This document shows positions 22,931 through 32,220 of a stretch of 32,246 bases of DNA, in pieces. This DNA comes from Candidatus Alistipes intestinipullorum (GTDB lineage: Bacteria > Bacteroidota > Bacteroidia > Bacteroidales > Rikenellaceae). The notes beneath the pieces were generated by a model. That model was not told the DNA's origin. It ran no database searches and was given only the letters and a program-made list of their open reading frames with translations. How positions within the stretch are numbered: the stretch's first letter is position 1; every line of letters begins with the position of its first letter. The stretch lies in contig DXGO01000124.1 of the NCBI GenBank assembly GCA_019113885.1, positions 1 to 32,246 of the forward strand, given 5' to 3'. The translations under genes were made by a program, and so were the position numbers.

Positions 22931-25162
22931 CTATGGCACGAGTTCGAACTCTGCCGATTTCACATTTTTCGAGTCGGGACCGCACATGACGCAGAAGGTC
23001 CCGGGTTCGACGACATATTCGAGATCGGCATTATAGAAGCCCAGCTCATCCTTTCCCAGGGTGAATGATACTTCGGTCTCCTCTCCGGGCTGGAGGAATA
23101 CCTGACGGAAGCCCCGGAGCTCCTTGACCGGCCGTGTCACTGACCCTACCAAATCCCGCAGGTAGAGTTGAACGGTCTCTTTCCCGGCACAGCTTCCGGT
23201 ATTTCGGACCGTGGTCTTGACGACCACCTCCTCGTCGAGGCCCCACTCGCGCTTCTCGAGCGTCGGGGCGTCGATTTCAAAGGTCGTATAGCTCAGTCCG
23301 TACCCGAACGGATAGGCAGGTTCGAAATCGATGTCCTGGTAGCAGCAGGTATACCCCCTCTGTTTGCTCTCGGGACGTCCGGTGCTCTTGTAGTTGTAGT
23401 AGATGGGAATCTGCCCGATGTGTGCAGGGAAGGTCATCGGCAGCTTCCCGGAGGGGTTGTAGTCGCCCGACAGGACATCCGTAATGGCGTTCCCGGCCTC
23501 GGTCCCGAGCCACCAGGTCAGCAGCACGGCATCGGAGTGGGCTGCCGCCTCGTCGAAAATCATCGGGCGACCGCCCATCAGCAGCGTGACCACCTTCTTG
23601 CCGGTTCCCTTCAGTGCGCTGACCAGCTCCTGATGCTCTTTCGGGATCGAGATGTCGGCTTTCGATTTGGCCTCTCCGCTGTGGAAGTAACGCTCGCCGA
23701 CGGCAACGACTATGATATCGGCACGGCGGGCGGCATTCAGGGCCTGCGGCAACTGCAGCCGGTTGGTCTCCAGGTCGTATCCGTCGGCGTAGATGACGTT
23801 CGACTTCCCGTAACGGGCCTCGAGGCCCTCCCTGACGGTTACCATCTCCTCCACGATGCCTTCGTTGGCCCACGACCCCCGCATGTCGACCTTCGAGTCG
23901 GCCAGGGCGCCGATCAGGGCGATCTTGCCCTTGAAATCCTTCAGCGGGAGCGCCGCGTTGTCGTTCTTGAGCAGTACGACGGATTTCTTCCCCGCTTCAC
24001 GCGCGAGCATTCTCAGTGAGTCGCAAAGCACCGTTTGCGCCTCCCGCTCCGGGTCGCAATAGCGGAACGGGTCGTCGAAGAGCCCCAGCTGGAACTTCTT
24101 CAGCAGGATACGGCGCACGGCATCGTCGACGTATGCCTCGGGCACCTCTCCCTTTTCGACAAGCTCCTGCAGCCCGGAGACGTAGGCCCGGGACTCCATG
24201 TCCATGTCGCAACCGGCAAGGATGGCGGCCCTGGCGGCCTCCTGGAGGTCGGGAACGTATCCGTGGGCGACCATCTCCCCGATGGAGCCCCAGTCCGAAA
24301 CGGTTACGCCATTGAATGCCCAGTCCCCCTTGAGCAGCTGGCGCTGGAGGTACGTGTTGCCGGTCGCCGGGATTCCGTTAAGGTCGTTGAAACTGTTCAT
24401 GAAGGAGGCCGCGCCGCTCGCAACCGCAGCCCGGAAGGGCGGCAGATAGATTTCGTGGAGTGTCAGCAGCGACATGTCCACGGTGTTGTAATCCTTGCCG
24501 GCGATGCAGGCTCCGTAGGCGGCAAAATGCTTGGCACAGGCCATGACGGTCGATACGTCTGCCAGGGACTTGCCCTGGAATCCCTCGACGCGGGCCTGGG
24601 CGACATGGGTCCCATACCAGGTGTCCTCACCGGCACCCTCCATGACACGGCCCCAACGGGCGTCGCGACTGATGTCCATCATCGGGGCGAAGGTCCAGTG
24701 CACCCCTTGGGCTGCGGCCTCCCGGGCGGCTCCCGCAGCGGTCCGCCGTATGAGGTCGAGGTCGAAGCTGGCCGCCTCTCCGAGGGGGATGGGATAGATG
24801 GTTCTCATGCCATGGATGACGTCGAGCCCGAAGAGCAGCGGAATCCGCAACCTCGACTGCATGGCGTACTCCTGGAGTTCCCGGGTCTGGTGTGCCCCCT
24901 TGATGTTGAGCATGGAACCCACCCGTCCTTTTTTGATTTGTTCGATTTTCGTCGTATCGTCGATGACAGGGCCTGTAGCCTGGTAATTCCCCGTGTACTG
25001 GTTCAGCTGTCCGATTTTCTCCTCCAGGGTCATGAGCGACAGGACGGAGTCTACTTTGTGTGCATAGGGTTCCTCGATCGCCACCTCGCGGAAACGGTCG
25101 CCCGACGAGCATCCGCAGAGGAGCAGCAACAGCGCACACAGGGTCATTCGATGGGTTTTCAT
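22931..25162 (-). CDS. bglX: GH3 beta-glucosidase, periplasmic/outer-membrane lipoprotein (PUL2)
   Basis: A 743-residue glycoside hydrolase family 3 enzyme with a lipoprotein-like signal (MKTHRMTLCALLLLLCGC, Cys18). The N-terminal TIM barrel includes GLDVIHGMRTIYPIPLGEAAS, GRVMEGAGEDTWYG, CAKHFAAYG (K211, H212) and the nucleophile D290 in VTVSDWGS. The C-terminal domain carries the probable acid/base E497 in FHSGEAKSKADI. A fibronectin III-like end domain (~640-743) has PAYPFGYGLSYTTFE and SVTRPVKELRGF. Length and layout match BglX. It should release glucose from beta-glucan oligosaccharides made by the GH16 partner. The start at 25162 is chosen for the signal peptide. It is the last gene of PUL2. 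Confidence 0.92.
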   Translation of the reverse strand: MKTHRMTLCALLLLLCGCSSGDRFREVAIEEPYAHKVDSVLSLMTLEEKIGQLNQYTGNYQATGPVIDDTTKIEQIKKGRVGSMLNIKGAHQTRELQEYAMQSRLRIPLLFGLDVIHGMRTIYPIPLGEAASFDLDLIRRTAAGAAREAAAQGVHWTFAPMMDISRDARWGRVMEGAGEDTWYGTHVAQARVEGFQGKSLADVSTVMACAKHFAAYGACIAGKDYNTVDMSLLTLHEIYLPPFRAAVASGAASFMNSFNDLNGIPATGNTYLQRQLLKGDWAFNGVTVSDWGSIGEMVAHGYVPDLQEAARAAILAGCDMDMESRAYVSGLQELVEKGEVPEAYVDDAVRRILLKKFQLGLFDDPFRYCDPEREAQTVLCDSLRMLAREAGKKSVVLLKNDNAALPLKDFKGKIALIGALADSKVDMRGSWANEGIVEEMVTVREGLEARYGKSNVIYADGYDLETNRLQLPQALNAARRADIIVVAVGERYFHSGEAKSKADISIPKEHQELVSALKGTGKKVVTLLMGGRPMIFDEAAAHSDAVLLTWWLGTEAGNAITDVLSGDYNPSGKLPMTFPAHIGQIPIYYNYKSTGRPESKQRGYTCCYQDIDFEPAYPFGYGLSYTTFEIDAPTLEKREWGLDEEVVVKTTVRNTGSCAGKETVQLYLRDLVGSVTRPVKELRGFRQVFLQPGEETEVSFTLGKDELGFYNADLEYVVEPGTFCVMCGPDSKNVKSAEFELVP

Positions 25163-25196
25163 GGTGTCAGTCCGATAATCAGTCAATAATTTGATG

Positions 25197-25248
25197 GTTC
25201 CGGCGGGACGCCGATTCGTACGGATGGCCCGGGCGTCCGGGCCGGAAC
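25197..25248. repeat. GC-rich nested inverted repeats before bglX
   Basis: An outer repeat GTTCCGGC (25197-25204)/GCCGGAAC (25241-25248) and an inner hairpin GGCCCGG-GCGT-CCGGGCC (25226-25243) overlap in the 107-base gap between the GH16 fusion gene and bglX. They are alternative folds. No T run follows, so it may stabilise mRNA or partly attenuate rather than terminate. Confidence 0.45.
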
Positions 25249-25269
25249 AAATATGATGTAATATAGCGA

Positions 25270-27414
25270 TTATTTTTGATATACCCTTACGTAATCGACT
25301 TCGAGAACTTTCGGGAAGCCTGTCGGGTCAATTCCTTTCGCCCCGCCCCAGTTGCCGCCGATGGCAAGGTTCAGCAACAGGTGGAACCGTTTGTCGAACG
25401 GCCAACTTTCGTATCCCTTGCCTTCGTTCCTGAAGGTATAGATCAGTTGCCCGTCGACGTAGGCTCGCCAGGAAATTTCGTCCCATTCGAGCGTGTAGTT
25501 GTGGAACTCGGAGAAGCAGTCGGCAATGTCGACGCGCCCGCTGAACTGTGTGCCGATCATGTGGTTGTATGTTTTGCAGTGGGCTGTTGCGACGATCTCC
25601 TCGGGCTCGTACCCGACATTCTCCATGATGTCGATCTCGCCGCTGTCTGGCCATCGCCCGTACTCCCAGTCGGTCGGCAGCATCCAGATGGCCGGCCAGG
25701 TTCCCTTGCCGGTGGGGAGTTTTGCCCTGACATCCACCTTGCCGTAGAGCCAGTCGCCCTTGCCTTTCGTGATGAGGCGCGCCGAGCTGTACTCCTTGCC
25801 TTCGATCGGCTCCTGACGGGCGGTGATCTTCAGTGTTCCGTCGCTTACATAGGCGTTGTCGGCATCGGCTTCGGTGTAGTGCTGTGCCTCGTTGTTCCCC
25901 CAGCCGTAGGAGTTTCCTTCGGTGTCGTACGACCATTTTGTGGGGTCCGGAAGCCCTTCGTAATCGAACTCGTCGCTCCATACCAGCGACCAACCCTTCA
26001 CACTCTTCTCGTAACGGGTGCCGAAACGGTCGGTCACGACCACCTTGATGTCCGATGTCGGATCGGCGACCGTCCCCCGGAACAGGTGTGAGGTCTGCCC
26101 GTAGGAGAGCCAGCCATGGAGTTTGTTCCCGCCCGGAGGATAGAGCCCCTCCGAATAGGGGTCGACGCCCCAATACTGCTCCATCTCGCCCACATACCTG
26201 TCACCTTCGTAGAGTTCGACCTTCCAGGCTGGATCGTAGTTGTAGACGTTGGCGATGACGTGTAGCCCTTCGGTGTAGACCTTGAACTGGTCGTTGCGGT
26301 CGTGTCCGGCCCCTTTGAAGTACCACTTGATGTCGTCACCATCTATCTCATAGACCGTATAACCCTTGGGGTTGCCGTCGAGTCCGACCTCCCCCTGCCA
26401 CCAGGCGCCGCTCGCCGCACCGTGCGTATGCTCGAAGATGTGATCCGAGACCAGGGTGTTCCACTGGATGTGGCTGTGTCCCGCCATGATGTGGGCATTG
26501 TACCCTTCGAGTACCTTGTAGAGTGCCTGGTTGTTCATTACCGAGTTGCGCATGAGCGTCAGCCCTTCGGCGGAGGGCGTATCCCCGTAGCGGGTCGGGA
26601 TATGGAGCCCGAGGATGACCGTGCTGCCCTTCTCCACCGAGGCGAGGTCCTGCTCGAGCCACGACAGCTGCTCCTCGGTAACGTATCCGATGTAATGGTA
26701 CGAATCTCCGTAATAGAAGACGTCTTTCAATGCGACGTAGTGGATTTGCCCGACATTGAACGAGTAGTGCGAGGGCCCGAAATTCCGGCAATAGGTTTTG
26801 TCCGAGAGCTCGTTGCTCCGCTCGTTGTAATCCATGTCGTGGTTCCCGATCACGTGGTAGAATGGAATGCCGAGCGGTGCGATGCAGTTTTTGTACGCTT
26901 CGATCAGGTTCGGGCGGTCGAAGACATTGTCTCCGGCGCTCATGGCGATCACCGGCGTGTCGTATTGCCCGATCGTGCTCTTCAGATCGGCCACGACCTC
27001 GTCGAGCTGTGCGAACTCCTCCTCCAGGAGCACCTGGGGATCGGCCCAGACGATAAACGTGTGGCGTGTTTGGTCACGGCGGCTCCGTTCAAGGGCGAAG
27101 TCTATTTTCTGGCTTGCCTGGCTTTTGTCTATCTCCTTGTAGAATACCGGCACACAGCGGTCGTATGTCCGGTGCTCGTATCCAGAGGGGAGCGAATAGT
27201 AGACATAATCGGCCAGGTCCGAGGTCTGCAGTTCGTAACCTCCTTTTTTGTCGGTGACGACGATCGTCTTTCCGTCCGTTACCTGAACTCCGCAAACCGG
27301 TTTGCCGGCATCATCGCAGATTCTTCCCCGGACGGTGATGTGGGGATTCCCTGCCGAAAGGGAAAGATAAAGGAACGCGAATAGGACCGAAAAAAGATAT
27401 TTCATCGTTTTCAT
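25270..27414 (-). CDS. Metallophosphoesterase-GH16 beta-glucanase fusion (PUL2)
   Basis: A 714-residue exported two-enzyme protein. Residues 1-22 are a signal peptide. Residues ~25-110 form a beta domain like the MetallophosN domain (ITVRGRICDDAGKPVCGVQV). Residues ~118-330 are a calcineurin-like phosphoesterase with ADPQ (124-127, in place of the usual DxH), GDNVFD (161-166), GNHD (190-193), H271 in LGLHIP and GHSH (312-315). A MetallophosC-like domain follows to ~470. Residues ~476-714 are a complete GH16 domain starting LVWSDEFD, with catalytic GEIDIMENVG (E593, D595, E598) and the C-terminal VLEVDYVRVYQK. GH16 of this type cuts beta-1,3 or mixed-linkage glucan. The phosphoesterase substrate is unknown. 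It lies between susD and the GH3 gene. Confidence 0.88.
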   Translation of the reverse strand: MKTMKYLFSVLFAFLYLSLSAGNPHITVRGRICDDAGKPVCGVQVTDGKTIVVTDKKGGYELQTSDLADYVYYSLPSGYEHRTYDRCVPVFYKEIDKSQASQKIDFALERSRRDQTRHTFIVWADPQVLLEEEFAQLDEVVADLKSTIGQYDTPVIAMSAGDNVFDRPNLIEAYKNCIAPLGIPFYHVIGNHDMDYNERSNELSDKTYCRNFGPSHYSFNVGQIHYVALKDVFYYGDSYHYIGYVTEEQLSWLEQDLASVEKGSTVILGLHIPTRYGDTPSAEGLTLMRNSVMNNQALYKVLEGYNAHIMAGHSHIQWNTLVSDHIFEHTHGAASGAWWQGEVGLDGNPKGYTVYEIDGDDIKWYFKGAGHDRNDQFKVYTEGLHVIANVYNYDPAWKVELYEGDRYVGEMEQYWGVDPYSEGLYPPGGNKLHGWLSYGQTSHLFRGTVADPTSDIKVVVTDRFGTRYEKSVKGWSLVWSDEFDYEGLPDPTKWSYDTEGNSYGWGNNEAQHYTEADADNAYVSDGTLKITARQEPIEGKEYSSARLITKGKGDWLYGKVDVRAKLPTGKGTWPAIWMLPTDWEYGRWPDSGEIDIMENVGYEPEEIVATAHCKTYNHMIGTQFSGRVDIADCFSEFHNYTLEWDEISWRAYVDGQLIYTFRNEGKGYESWPFDKRFHLLLNLAIGGNWGGAKGIDPTGFPKVLEVDYVRVYQK

Positions 27415-27433
27415 GGTATTTTCTTTTTTTGTT

Positions 27434-27469
27434 GAAGGCGGTCAACGGGGATTGCCGCTGGCCGCCTTC
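27434..27469. repeat. Inverted repeat between susD and the GH16 fusion gene
   Basis: GAAGGCGG (27434-27441) pairs with CCGCCTTC (27462-27469) across a 20-base loop in the 81-base gap. The T run flanks it on the plus-strand 5' side, so it is not a minus-strand terminator; it may be an mRNA processing or stability element. Confidence 0.35.
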
Positions 27470-27495
27470 GAGCGCCTTGTTGGCTCTCTACGCCG

Positions 27496-29007
27496 TTATT
27501 TGAGCAGCCACATCAGTTCGTTCGTGCCGTCGTAGCCGTTTTCGAACTGCCGTTTCAGGGCTGCGTCGAGATTCGCGAAGTTGGTCTTCGTCTCTCCCTC
27601 CGGATATTGCCAACGGGTCGGGAAACCCTCCTTGTTGTCGATGTTAAGGCTTGTGTTCGGGTCGTTCGGGAAGACCGGGTAGCCGGTTCGGCGAACCTCC
27701 ATGTATGCATCGTATCCGTCCTGAAGGAATTTGATCAGGTACTTTTGCATCCAGATCTGCTCGAGCCGCTCCTCTTTCGATGCGGCATAGGCTGCCGGGC
27801 CTTCGAAATAGGAGGCGATGTATGCATCGTCGATCGGCATGCCGTGGTTGTACCTGTTTTCCGGATCGAATGAGGCCACCATGGCAAGAGCCGCCTTCAC
27901 ACCGTTCTCGTAGTAGCTTTCCGCATTACCGGTTGTCCATCCCAGTTCGATTGCCTCGGCAATGATCAGGCACTGTTCGGCGTATGTGAGGTGCAGGTAG
28001 GGATCACCGGCCTGTTCCTCGATGTAGCGTTCGTTGATGGGCGAGAACTTGCCCTGCTGGAACTCCGCAGCCGATTTGGTAAAGTCTGCCGCGGTATTGG
28101 TTCCCACGTAGGCGTTGAACTCCTCCTCGGTCTTCCCGGCTTCGAGTTGTGCCGGGGCCGGTTCGGCAAAGTAGAACAGGCGGCGGTCGGAGAGCCGTTT
28201 CAGTTCGTCGACAACCAGCTCGCTGACGGTCGTGTAGGGATTGAACAACGTCTGGTTATACAACGGATGCCACGTGCCGGAAGTCGTGGTGTAGACGAGC
28301 TGGAGGTTGTCGTCGTTGCTCTCCAGCAGGTTGCCGGCCTTGACGATGGCGTCGAACTCGGCTTTCTGTTCCGCGGTGATCTTTTTGCTCAGCGAGAGGA
28401 GTACCTTCAGCCGCAAGGCATTGGTAGCCTTGCGCCATTTGGCTACGCTTCCGGAGTAGATGAGATCGCCCGTGAAGTCGCGGCCTGCGGCAAAATATGC
28501 TTCGGCGGCCTCCAACTCTGCGAGTACGGATTTGAATACCTCCTCCTGTGTATCGTATTTCGGGGTTACGTGTCCCTCTTTGCCCTTCCCGGCCTCGGAG
28601 TAAGGGATGTCACCGGTGCGCATTGTCAGGATATAGGCATTGTATGCTTTCAGGAATCCGGCCAACCCTCTGTAGGAGGACTCGTATTCCGTACCCTGGG
28701 CGTATTCGATCATCTGGTCGTAGTTGGGCCACAGCGTGTAGGAATCGAAACTGCATCGCCCTATGCTGTTGTACTGGGTGTCCATTGCCCCCTCCGAGAG
28801 GTAGGCAACATATTTCGGCAGGGCGCTGTAGCTGATGTAGGCTTTTGCGTCGCCGCCACTTTTGAAAGTGCTCAACTCTACCCCGGTTGCCAGCATGGCG
28901 GCAGTCGCTTCCGTCGTGCTGTCGGGGTTCGTGTTGTATTCGTCGAATTTGGAGCACGAGGCGAATACCGTCGATACGAAAAGTGCCGTATATATGATCT
29001 TTTTCAT
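27496..29007 (-). CDS. SusD-like lipoprotein, SusD-like_2 type (PUL2)
   Basis: A 503-residue lipoprotein (MKKIIYTALFVSTVFASC, Cys18) followed by KFDEYNTNPDSTTEA, the typical start of the SusD-like_2 subfamily. Family marks include YAQGTEYESSYRGLAGFLKAYNAYILTMRTGDIPYSEAGKG, WRKATNALRLKVLLSLSKK, LTYAEQCLIIAEAIELGW, and a C-terminal IWMQKYLIKFLQDGYDAYMEVRRTGYP. It caps the SusC channel encoded 12 bases upstream and binds glycan at the surface. A TTG two codons earlier is possible but the ATG at 29007 fits the signal peptide better. It is a different SusD branch from the PUL1 protein. Confidence 0.93.
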   Translation of the reverse strand: MKKIIYTALFVSTVFASCSKFDEYNTNPDSTTEATAAMLATGVELSTFKSGGDAKAYISYSALPKYVAYLSEGAMDTQYNSIGRCSFDSYTLWPNYDQMIEYAQGTEYESSYRGLAGFLKAYNAYILTMRTGDIPYSEAGKGKEGHVTPKYDTQEEVFKSVLAELEAAEAYFAAGRDFTGDLIYSGSVAKWRKATNALRLKVLLSLSKKITAEQKAEFDAIVKAGNLLESNDDNLQLVYTTTSGTWHPLYNQTLFNPYTTVSELVVDELKRLSDRRLFYFAEPAPAQLEAGKTEEEFNAYVGTNTAADFTKSAAEFQQGKFSPINERYIEEQAGDPYLHLTYAEQCLIIAEAIELGWTTGNAESYYENGVKAALAMVASFDPENRYNHGMPIDDAYIASYFEGPAAYAASKEERLEQIWMQKYLIKFLQDGYDAYMEVRRTGYPVFPNDPNTSLNIDNKEGFPTRWQYPEGETKTNFANLDAALKRQFENGYDGTNELMWLLK

Positions 29008-29019
29008 CGTCAATCCAGA

Positions 29020-32000
29020 TTAGAAGGTGAGTTTAACATTGAATCCGATATAGCGGATGGAGGGGTCGGCAAAATCTTCCGAACCGCCGTCGGGGTCCGA
29101 GTATTTGAAGTCCTTGGCCCACAGGAAGAGGTTCTGTCCGACGAAGGAGACCGTCGCGGACTTAGCCCACCCCTTCACGAGGCGCTGCGGCAGCCGGTAC
29201 GAGAGCGAGAGCTCACGCAGCTTGAAGAAGGTCGTGGAGTAGAGGTCTGCCGGGCATCCCGAGCCGCCCCAGGCGACTCCCGAGTGCATGTCCTTGATGT
29301 ATTGCTTGTAGGTCGTGTACACGTCGTTGGGCGCAAATACCCGGGTGTCGGAAAGCACGTTGCCATAGGAGTCGTATTCGACCGTTCCGGAGACGATCTT
29401 CACGCCCTTGCCGAGGAAGTTGGCGCTTCCCGGGTTGGCCGTATCGGCGGCACGCTCGGCCGTAAGGGTGCCCGGATGGGCGCCTGCGCTCCACATGTAA
29501 CTCTCGGTCATCGTGTTGGCAAGGCCGCCCACACGGCCGTCGAACGAAACGCTCAACGAGAAGTTCTTGTAGTTCACGTTGGTCGAGATGCCCCACGTCC
29601 AGTCCGGATCATAGTAGCCGACGCAGCTGTAGAACGGATTGTACTGGATGCGCCCGTTGCTGTAGATGTGGTTCCCCTCCGGGTCGCGTGCGTAATCCTT
29701 CAGCGAGTAGGCGTCGACGCGGTTGCCGACCTTCACCCACGGCTTGTCGGAGGAGTACTCCTCATCGAGCTGCTTGTAGTAGCGGGCGTATTTCGACCAG
29801 TTGGCCGAGATGTTCCACTCCCAGTCCTTGTTGCGGATCGGCGTGGCCGTCAGAGCGATTTCCCAACCGCGGCGGACGATCTCCTCGTCGGAGTTCACGT
29901 AGGCGCTGGTGTATCCCGAGGCCGAAGAGATGGAACCGTAGACCAGGAAGTCATACATGAGTTTGTTGAAATAGGTGACATCCACGCTCAGGCGCTTCTT
30001 GAGGAACATGGCCTGCGTACCGATCTCGTAGGTCGACGAGGCTTCGGGATTCACGTCGCCTTCGGTCAGCGAGGTCGGCATCTTGGCCGAAGCGGCCGTT
30101 CCCCAGGCGGGGTTGGTCACCGTGAAGTTGATGTTGGTGGCATAGATGCCTGCCGGGGTCTTCGATACGGTCCACGAACCGCGGAACTTCCACATGTCGA
30201 GCCAGTTCCTCGTGGCGTCGGGCAGTAGCTCGGAGACTACGAAGCTTCCCGAAACGGAGGGGTAGAGGTAGGAGCGGGTCGAAGCCGGAAGGGTCGACGA
30301 CCAATCGTTACGCAGCGTGGCGTCGAGGTAGACCATGCTTCTCCACGACAGACCTACGCGTCCGTAGATCGAGTTTACCTGCCGCTTGTAGATTGTGGAG
30401 CCCACGTTGGCCGGGTCCACCGAAGCCTTCAGCGAGAAGTATCCCGGTACGGAGATTCCGTTCACTGTATTGCCCCACATCGAGTCGTCCTGGTTGTAGA
30501 AGATGTTGCCGCCGACCATTCCTTCGACGCGGAAGTCTCCCCACGTCTTGTCGGCACTCAGCATCAGGTCGGAGTTGATGCTGTAACCCGTGTTGCGCCC
30601 CGTGGCATAGGCTCCGGTGTCCTTGCCGATCCAGGTGGCGCCGTCACCGGCCCCGGTGTTGCCCGTCGTGACGAACGAGCCCTTTGAAACGCGGATGTCC
30701 TCGCGTCCCACGTAGAAGTCAATACCCGTGCGGAATACGGCCTTCAGCCACGGCGTGAACTCGTAGGTCGCACCGAACGAGGAGTTGAAGATGTCGCGGT
30801 TGATCGACTTCGTACGCTCGTAGCGGTCGTAATAGGGGTTGTTGTGGGTCGATTTGTAGGTGAAGTTCTGCTCCTCGTCGGGGATGAGCCAGTAGTTGTC
30901 CTTGTAGTCGCGGATGTCGTAGTCGGCGGCCGTCCAGATCAGCAGGGTGTACATGGGGTCGTACGAGGTGTAGCCGTTGAACCCGATGTGCGGGGAGGTC
31001 TGCTTGTGGTAGGCCATGTTGACATCCAGCTTGAATTTCTTCATGTTGATGTTGCCTCCGAAAGTCACCCCGTATTTGTCATAGACGCTGTTCGGATACT
31101 GGCCCTTGTTTTCCGTCCAGTTGAAGGAGGTCCTCAACGATGCGATCTTGCCCTGGTAGGCCACGCTGAGGGTGTTGTTCGTTACGTAGCCCTGCTCGAG
31201 GAAGTTCTTGAAGTTGTCCTTCCCGACCGGCAGGTATTCATAGTCGCGGTACTCCTTGGCATGGGGGTCCCACTGCGTGCGGATCGTGCCGTCAAGCGGT
31301 GCACCCCAGCTTTCGTCGGAGTTCATGTCGTAAGCGTAGTTCGTGCCGCGGCCGTAGGCGGACTGTTTCTCGGGAATGGCGAGGAAGCCGGCCTGAAACA
31401 TGGTGTTCGAGGAGAGGGTCACGGTCATTCCGCCCTCTCCGTCGGCGCCGTTTTTCGTCGTCACCATGATGGCGCCGCTCGCACCGCGGTATCCGTAAAG
31501 TGCCGATGCCGTGGCTCCCTTGAGCACGTCGATGGAGGCGATGTCCTCGGCGGCGATGTCGCGCAGCGACATGTTGGCGTAGGGAACACCGTCGATGACC
31601 AGCAGCGGCTCTTCGCCACGCAGCGAGATCGAGGGGGCATCGCCGAAGTCCGAGGAGTTGAATACCGTCATGCCGGCGATCTTTCCCGTAAGCGATGTCC
31701 CGACGTCGACACCCTGTACCTTTTGCAGGCTCTCGGCCGAAACCTTCTGTACCGAATATCCCAGCGCCTTCTCTTCACGTTTGATGGCGAGGGCCGTTAC
31801 CACGACATCGTCCAGTGTGTTGGCGGCATCTTTCAGGCTTACGTCGATCGGAGCCGTGTTCCGTACCGTAATGTATTGGGGTTCCATGCCCAGGAAGGAG
31901 AACACAAGCGTCTCTCCGATGTTGGCGGAGATGGCATAGTTTCCTTCGGCATCGGTGATATCGCCGCGGGTAGTCCCATCGATGAATACGGCGGCCCCGG

Positions 32001-32112
32001 CGAGGGGTTGTCCGTCACTTGCGTTTGATACTTTTCCTTTAATAACGGTCTCTTGTCCGAAACCTTGAACGGAAATCAGTATCAAAAAGATGATAGCGAT
32101 AATTCTGTTCAT
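29020..32112 (-). CDS. SusC/RagA-family TonB-dependent transporter (PUL2)
   Basis: A 1030-residue outer-membrane transporter with a short signal peptide (1-19, ending FGQ). A carboxypeptidase-regulatory-like domain follows at ~22-95 (VIKGKVSNASDGQPLAGAAVFIDGT). The TonB-box region DDVVVTALAIKREEKALGY is at ~101-119. The plug (~120-230) has LLVIDGVPYANMSLRDIAAEDIASIDVLKG and ALYGYRGASGAIMVTTKNG, and the barrel ends in RYIGFNVKLTF. Unlike the PUL1 transporter it has no STN domain, so it is not expected to signal through FecR. As the first gene of PUL2 it is preceded by a TAATTTTG promoter element and a palindrome. Its substrate is inferred from the GH16 and GH3 partners as a beta-glucan oligosaccharide. 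Confidence 0.95.
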   Translation of the reverse strand: MNRIIAIIFLILISVQGFGQETVIKGKVSNASDGQPLAGAAVFIDGTTRGDITDAEGNYAISANIGETLVFSFLGMEPQYITVRNTAPIDVSLKDAANTLDDVVVTALAIKREEKALGYSVQKVSAESLQKVQGVDVGTSLTGKIAGMTVFNSSDFGDAPSISLRGEEPLLVIDGVPYANMSLRDIAAEDIASIDVLKGATASALYGYRGASGAIMVTTKNGADGEGGMTVTLSSNTMFQAGFLAIPEKQSAYGRGTNYAYDMNSDESWGAPLDGTIRTQWDPHAKEYRDYEYLPVGKDNFKNFLEQGYVTNNTLSVAYQGKIASLRTSFNWTENKGQYPNSVYDKYGVTFGGNINMKKFKLDVNMAYHKQTSPHIGFNGYTSYDPMYTLLIWTAADYDIRDYKDNYWLIPDEEQNFTYKSTHNNPYYDRYERTKSINRDIFNSSFGATYEFTPWLKAVFRTGIDFYVGREDIRVSKGSFVTTGNTGAGDGATWIGKDTGAYATGRNTGYSINSDLMLSADKTWGDFRVEGMVGGNIFYNQDDSMWGNTVNGISVPGYFSLKASVDPANVGSTIYKRQVNSIYGRVGLSWRSMVYLDATLRNDWSSTLPASTRSYLYPSVSGSFVVSELLPDATRNWLDMWKFRGSWTVSKTPAGIYATNINFTVTNPAWGTAASAKMPTSLTEGDVNPEASSTYEIGTQAMFLKKRLSVDVTYFNKLMYDFLVYGSISSASGYTSAYVNSDEEIVRRGWEIALTATPIRNKDWEWNISANWSKYARYYKQLDEEYSSDKPWVKVGNRVDAYSLKDYARDPEGNHIYSNGRIQYNPFYSCVGYYDPDWTWGISTNVNYKNFSLSVSFDGRVGGLANTMTESYMWSAGAHPGTLTAERAADTANPGSANFLGKGVKIVSGTVEYDSYGNVLSDTRVFAPNDVYTTYKQYIKDMHSGVAWGGSGCPADLYSTTFFKLRELSLSYRLPQRLVKGWAKSATVSFVGQNLFLWAKDFKYSDPDGGSEDFADPSIRYIGFNVKLTF

Positions 32113-32157
32113 GTTAAGTTAGGTGTTTTGAGTGAATAAAAAAGTATTGACTACACC

Positions 32158-32165
32158 CAAAATTA
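32158..32165 (-). promoter_or_regulatory. -7 element of the PUL2 promoter
   Basis: On the minus strand TAATTTTG, an exact TAnnTTTG match, giving a leader of about 40 bases to the susC ATG at 32112. There is no TTTG at the -33 spacing, which fits an activator-dependent promoter. Confidence 0.6.
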
Positions 32166-32197
32166 CAGAAATGATGTCCGTTTGGCCTAATTATCGC

Positions 32198-32220
32198 CCC
32201 CTGCAAAACTTGTGCAGGGG
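32198..32220. promoter_or_regulatory. Inverted repeat upstream of PUL2
   Basis: CCCCTGCA-N7-TGCAGGGG, perfect 8-bp arms, centred about 44 bases upstream of the -7 element (around -58 from the predicted start). It could bind the missing PUL2 regulator, or be the terminator of a gene outside the window, though no T run follows on either strand. Confidence 0.45.

Noticed and set aside
24035..25189. A 384-codon plus-strand frame opposite bglX
   Set aside because: Shadow of the GH3 gene, whose catalytic motifs are intact on the minus strand.
27991..30228. A 745-codon open frame on the plus strand opposite the PUL2 susD and susC genes
   Set aside because: It lies antisense to two clear genes, its protein has no domain, and long antisense frames are expected opposite GC-rich codons.
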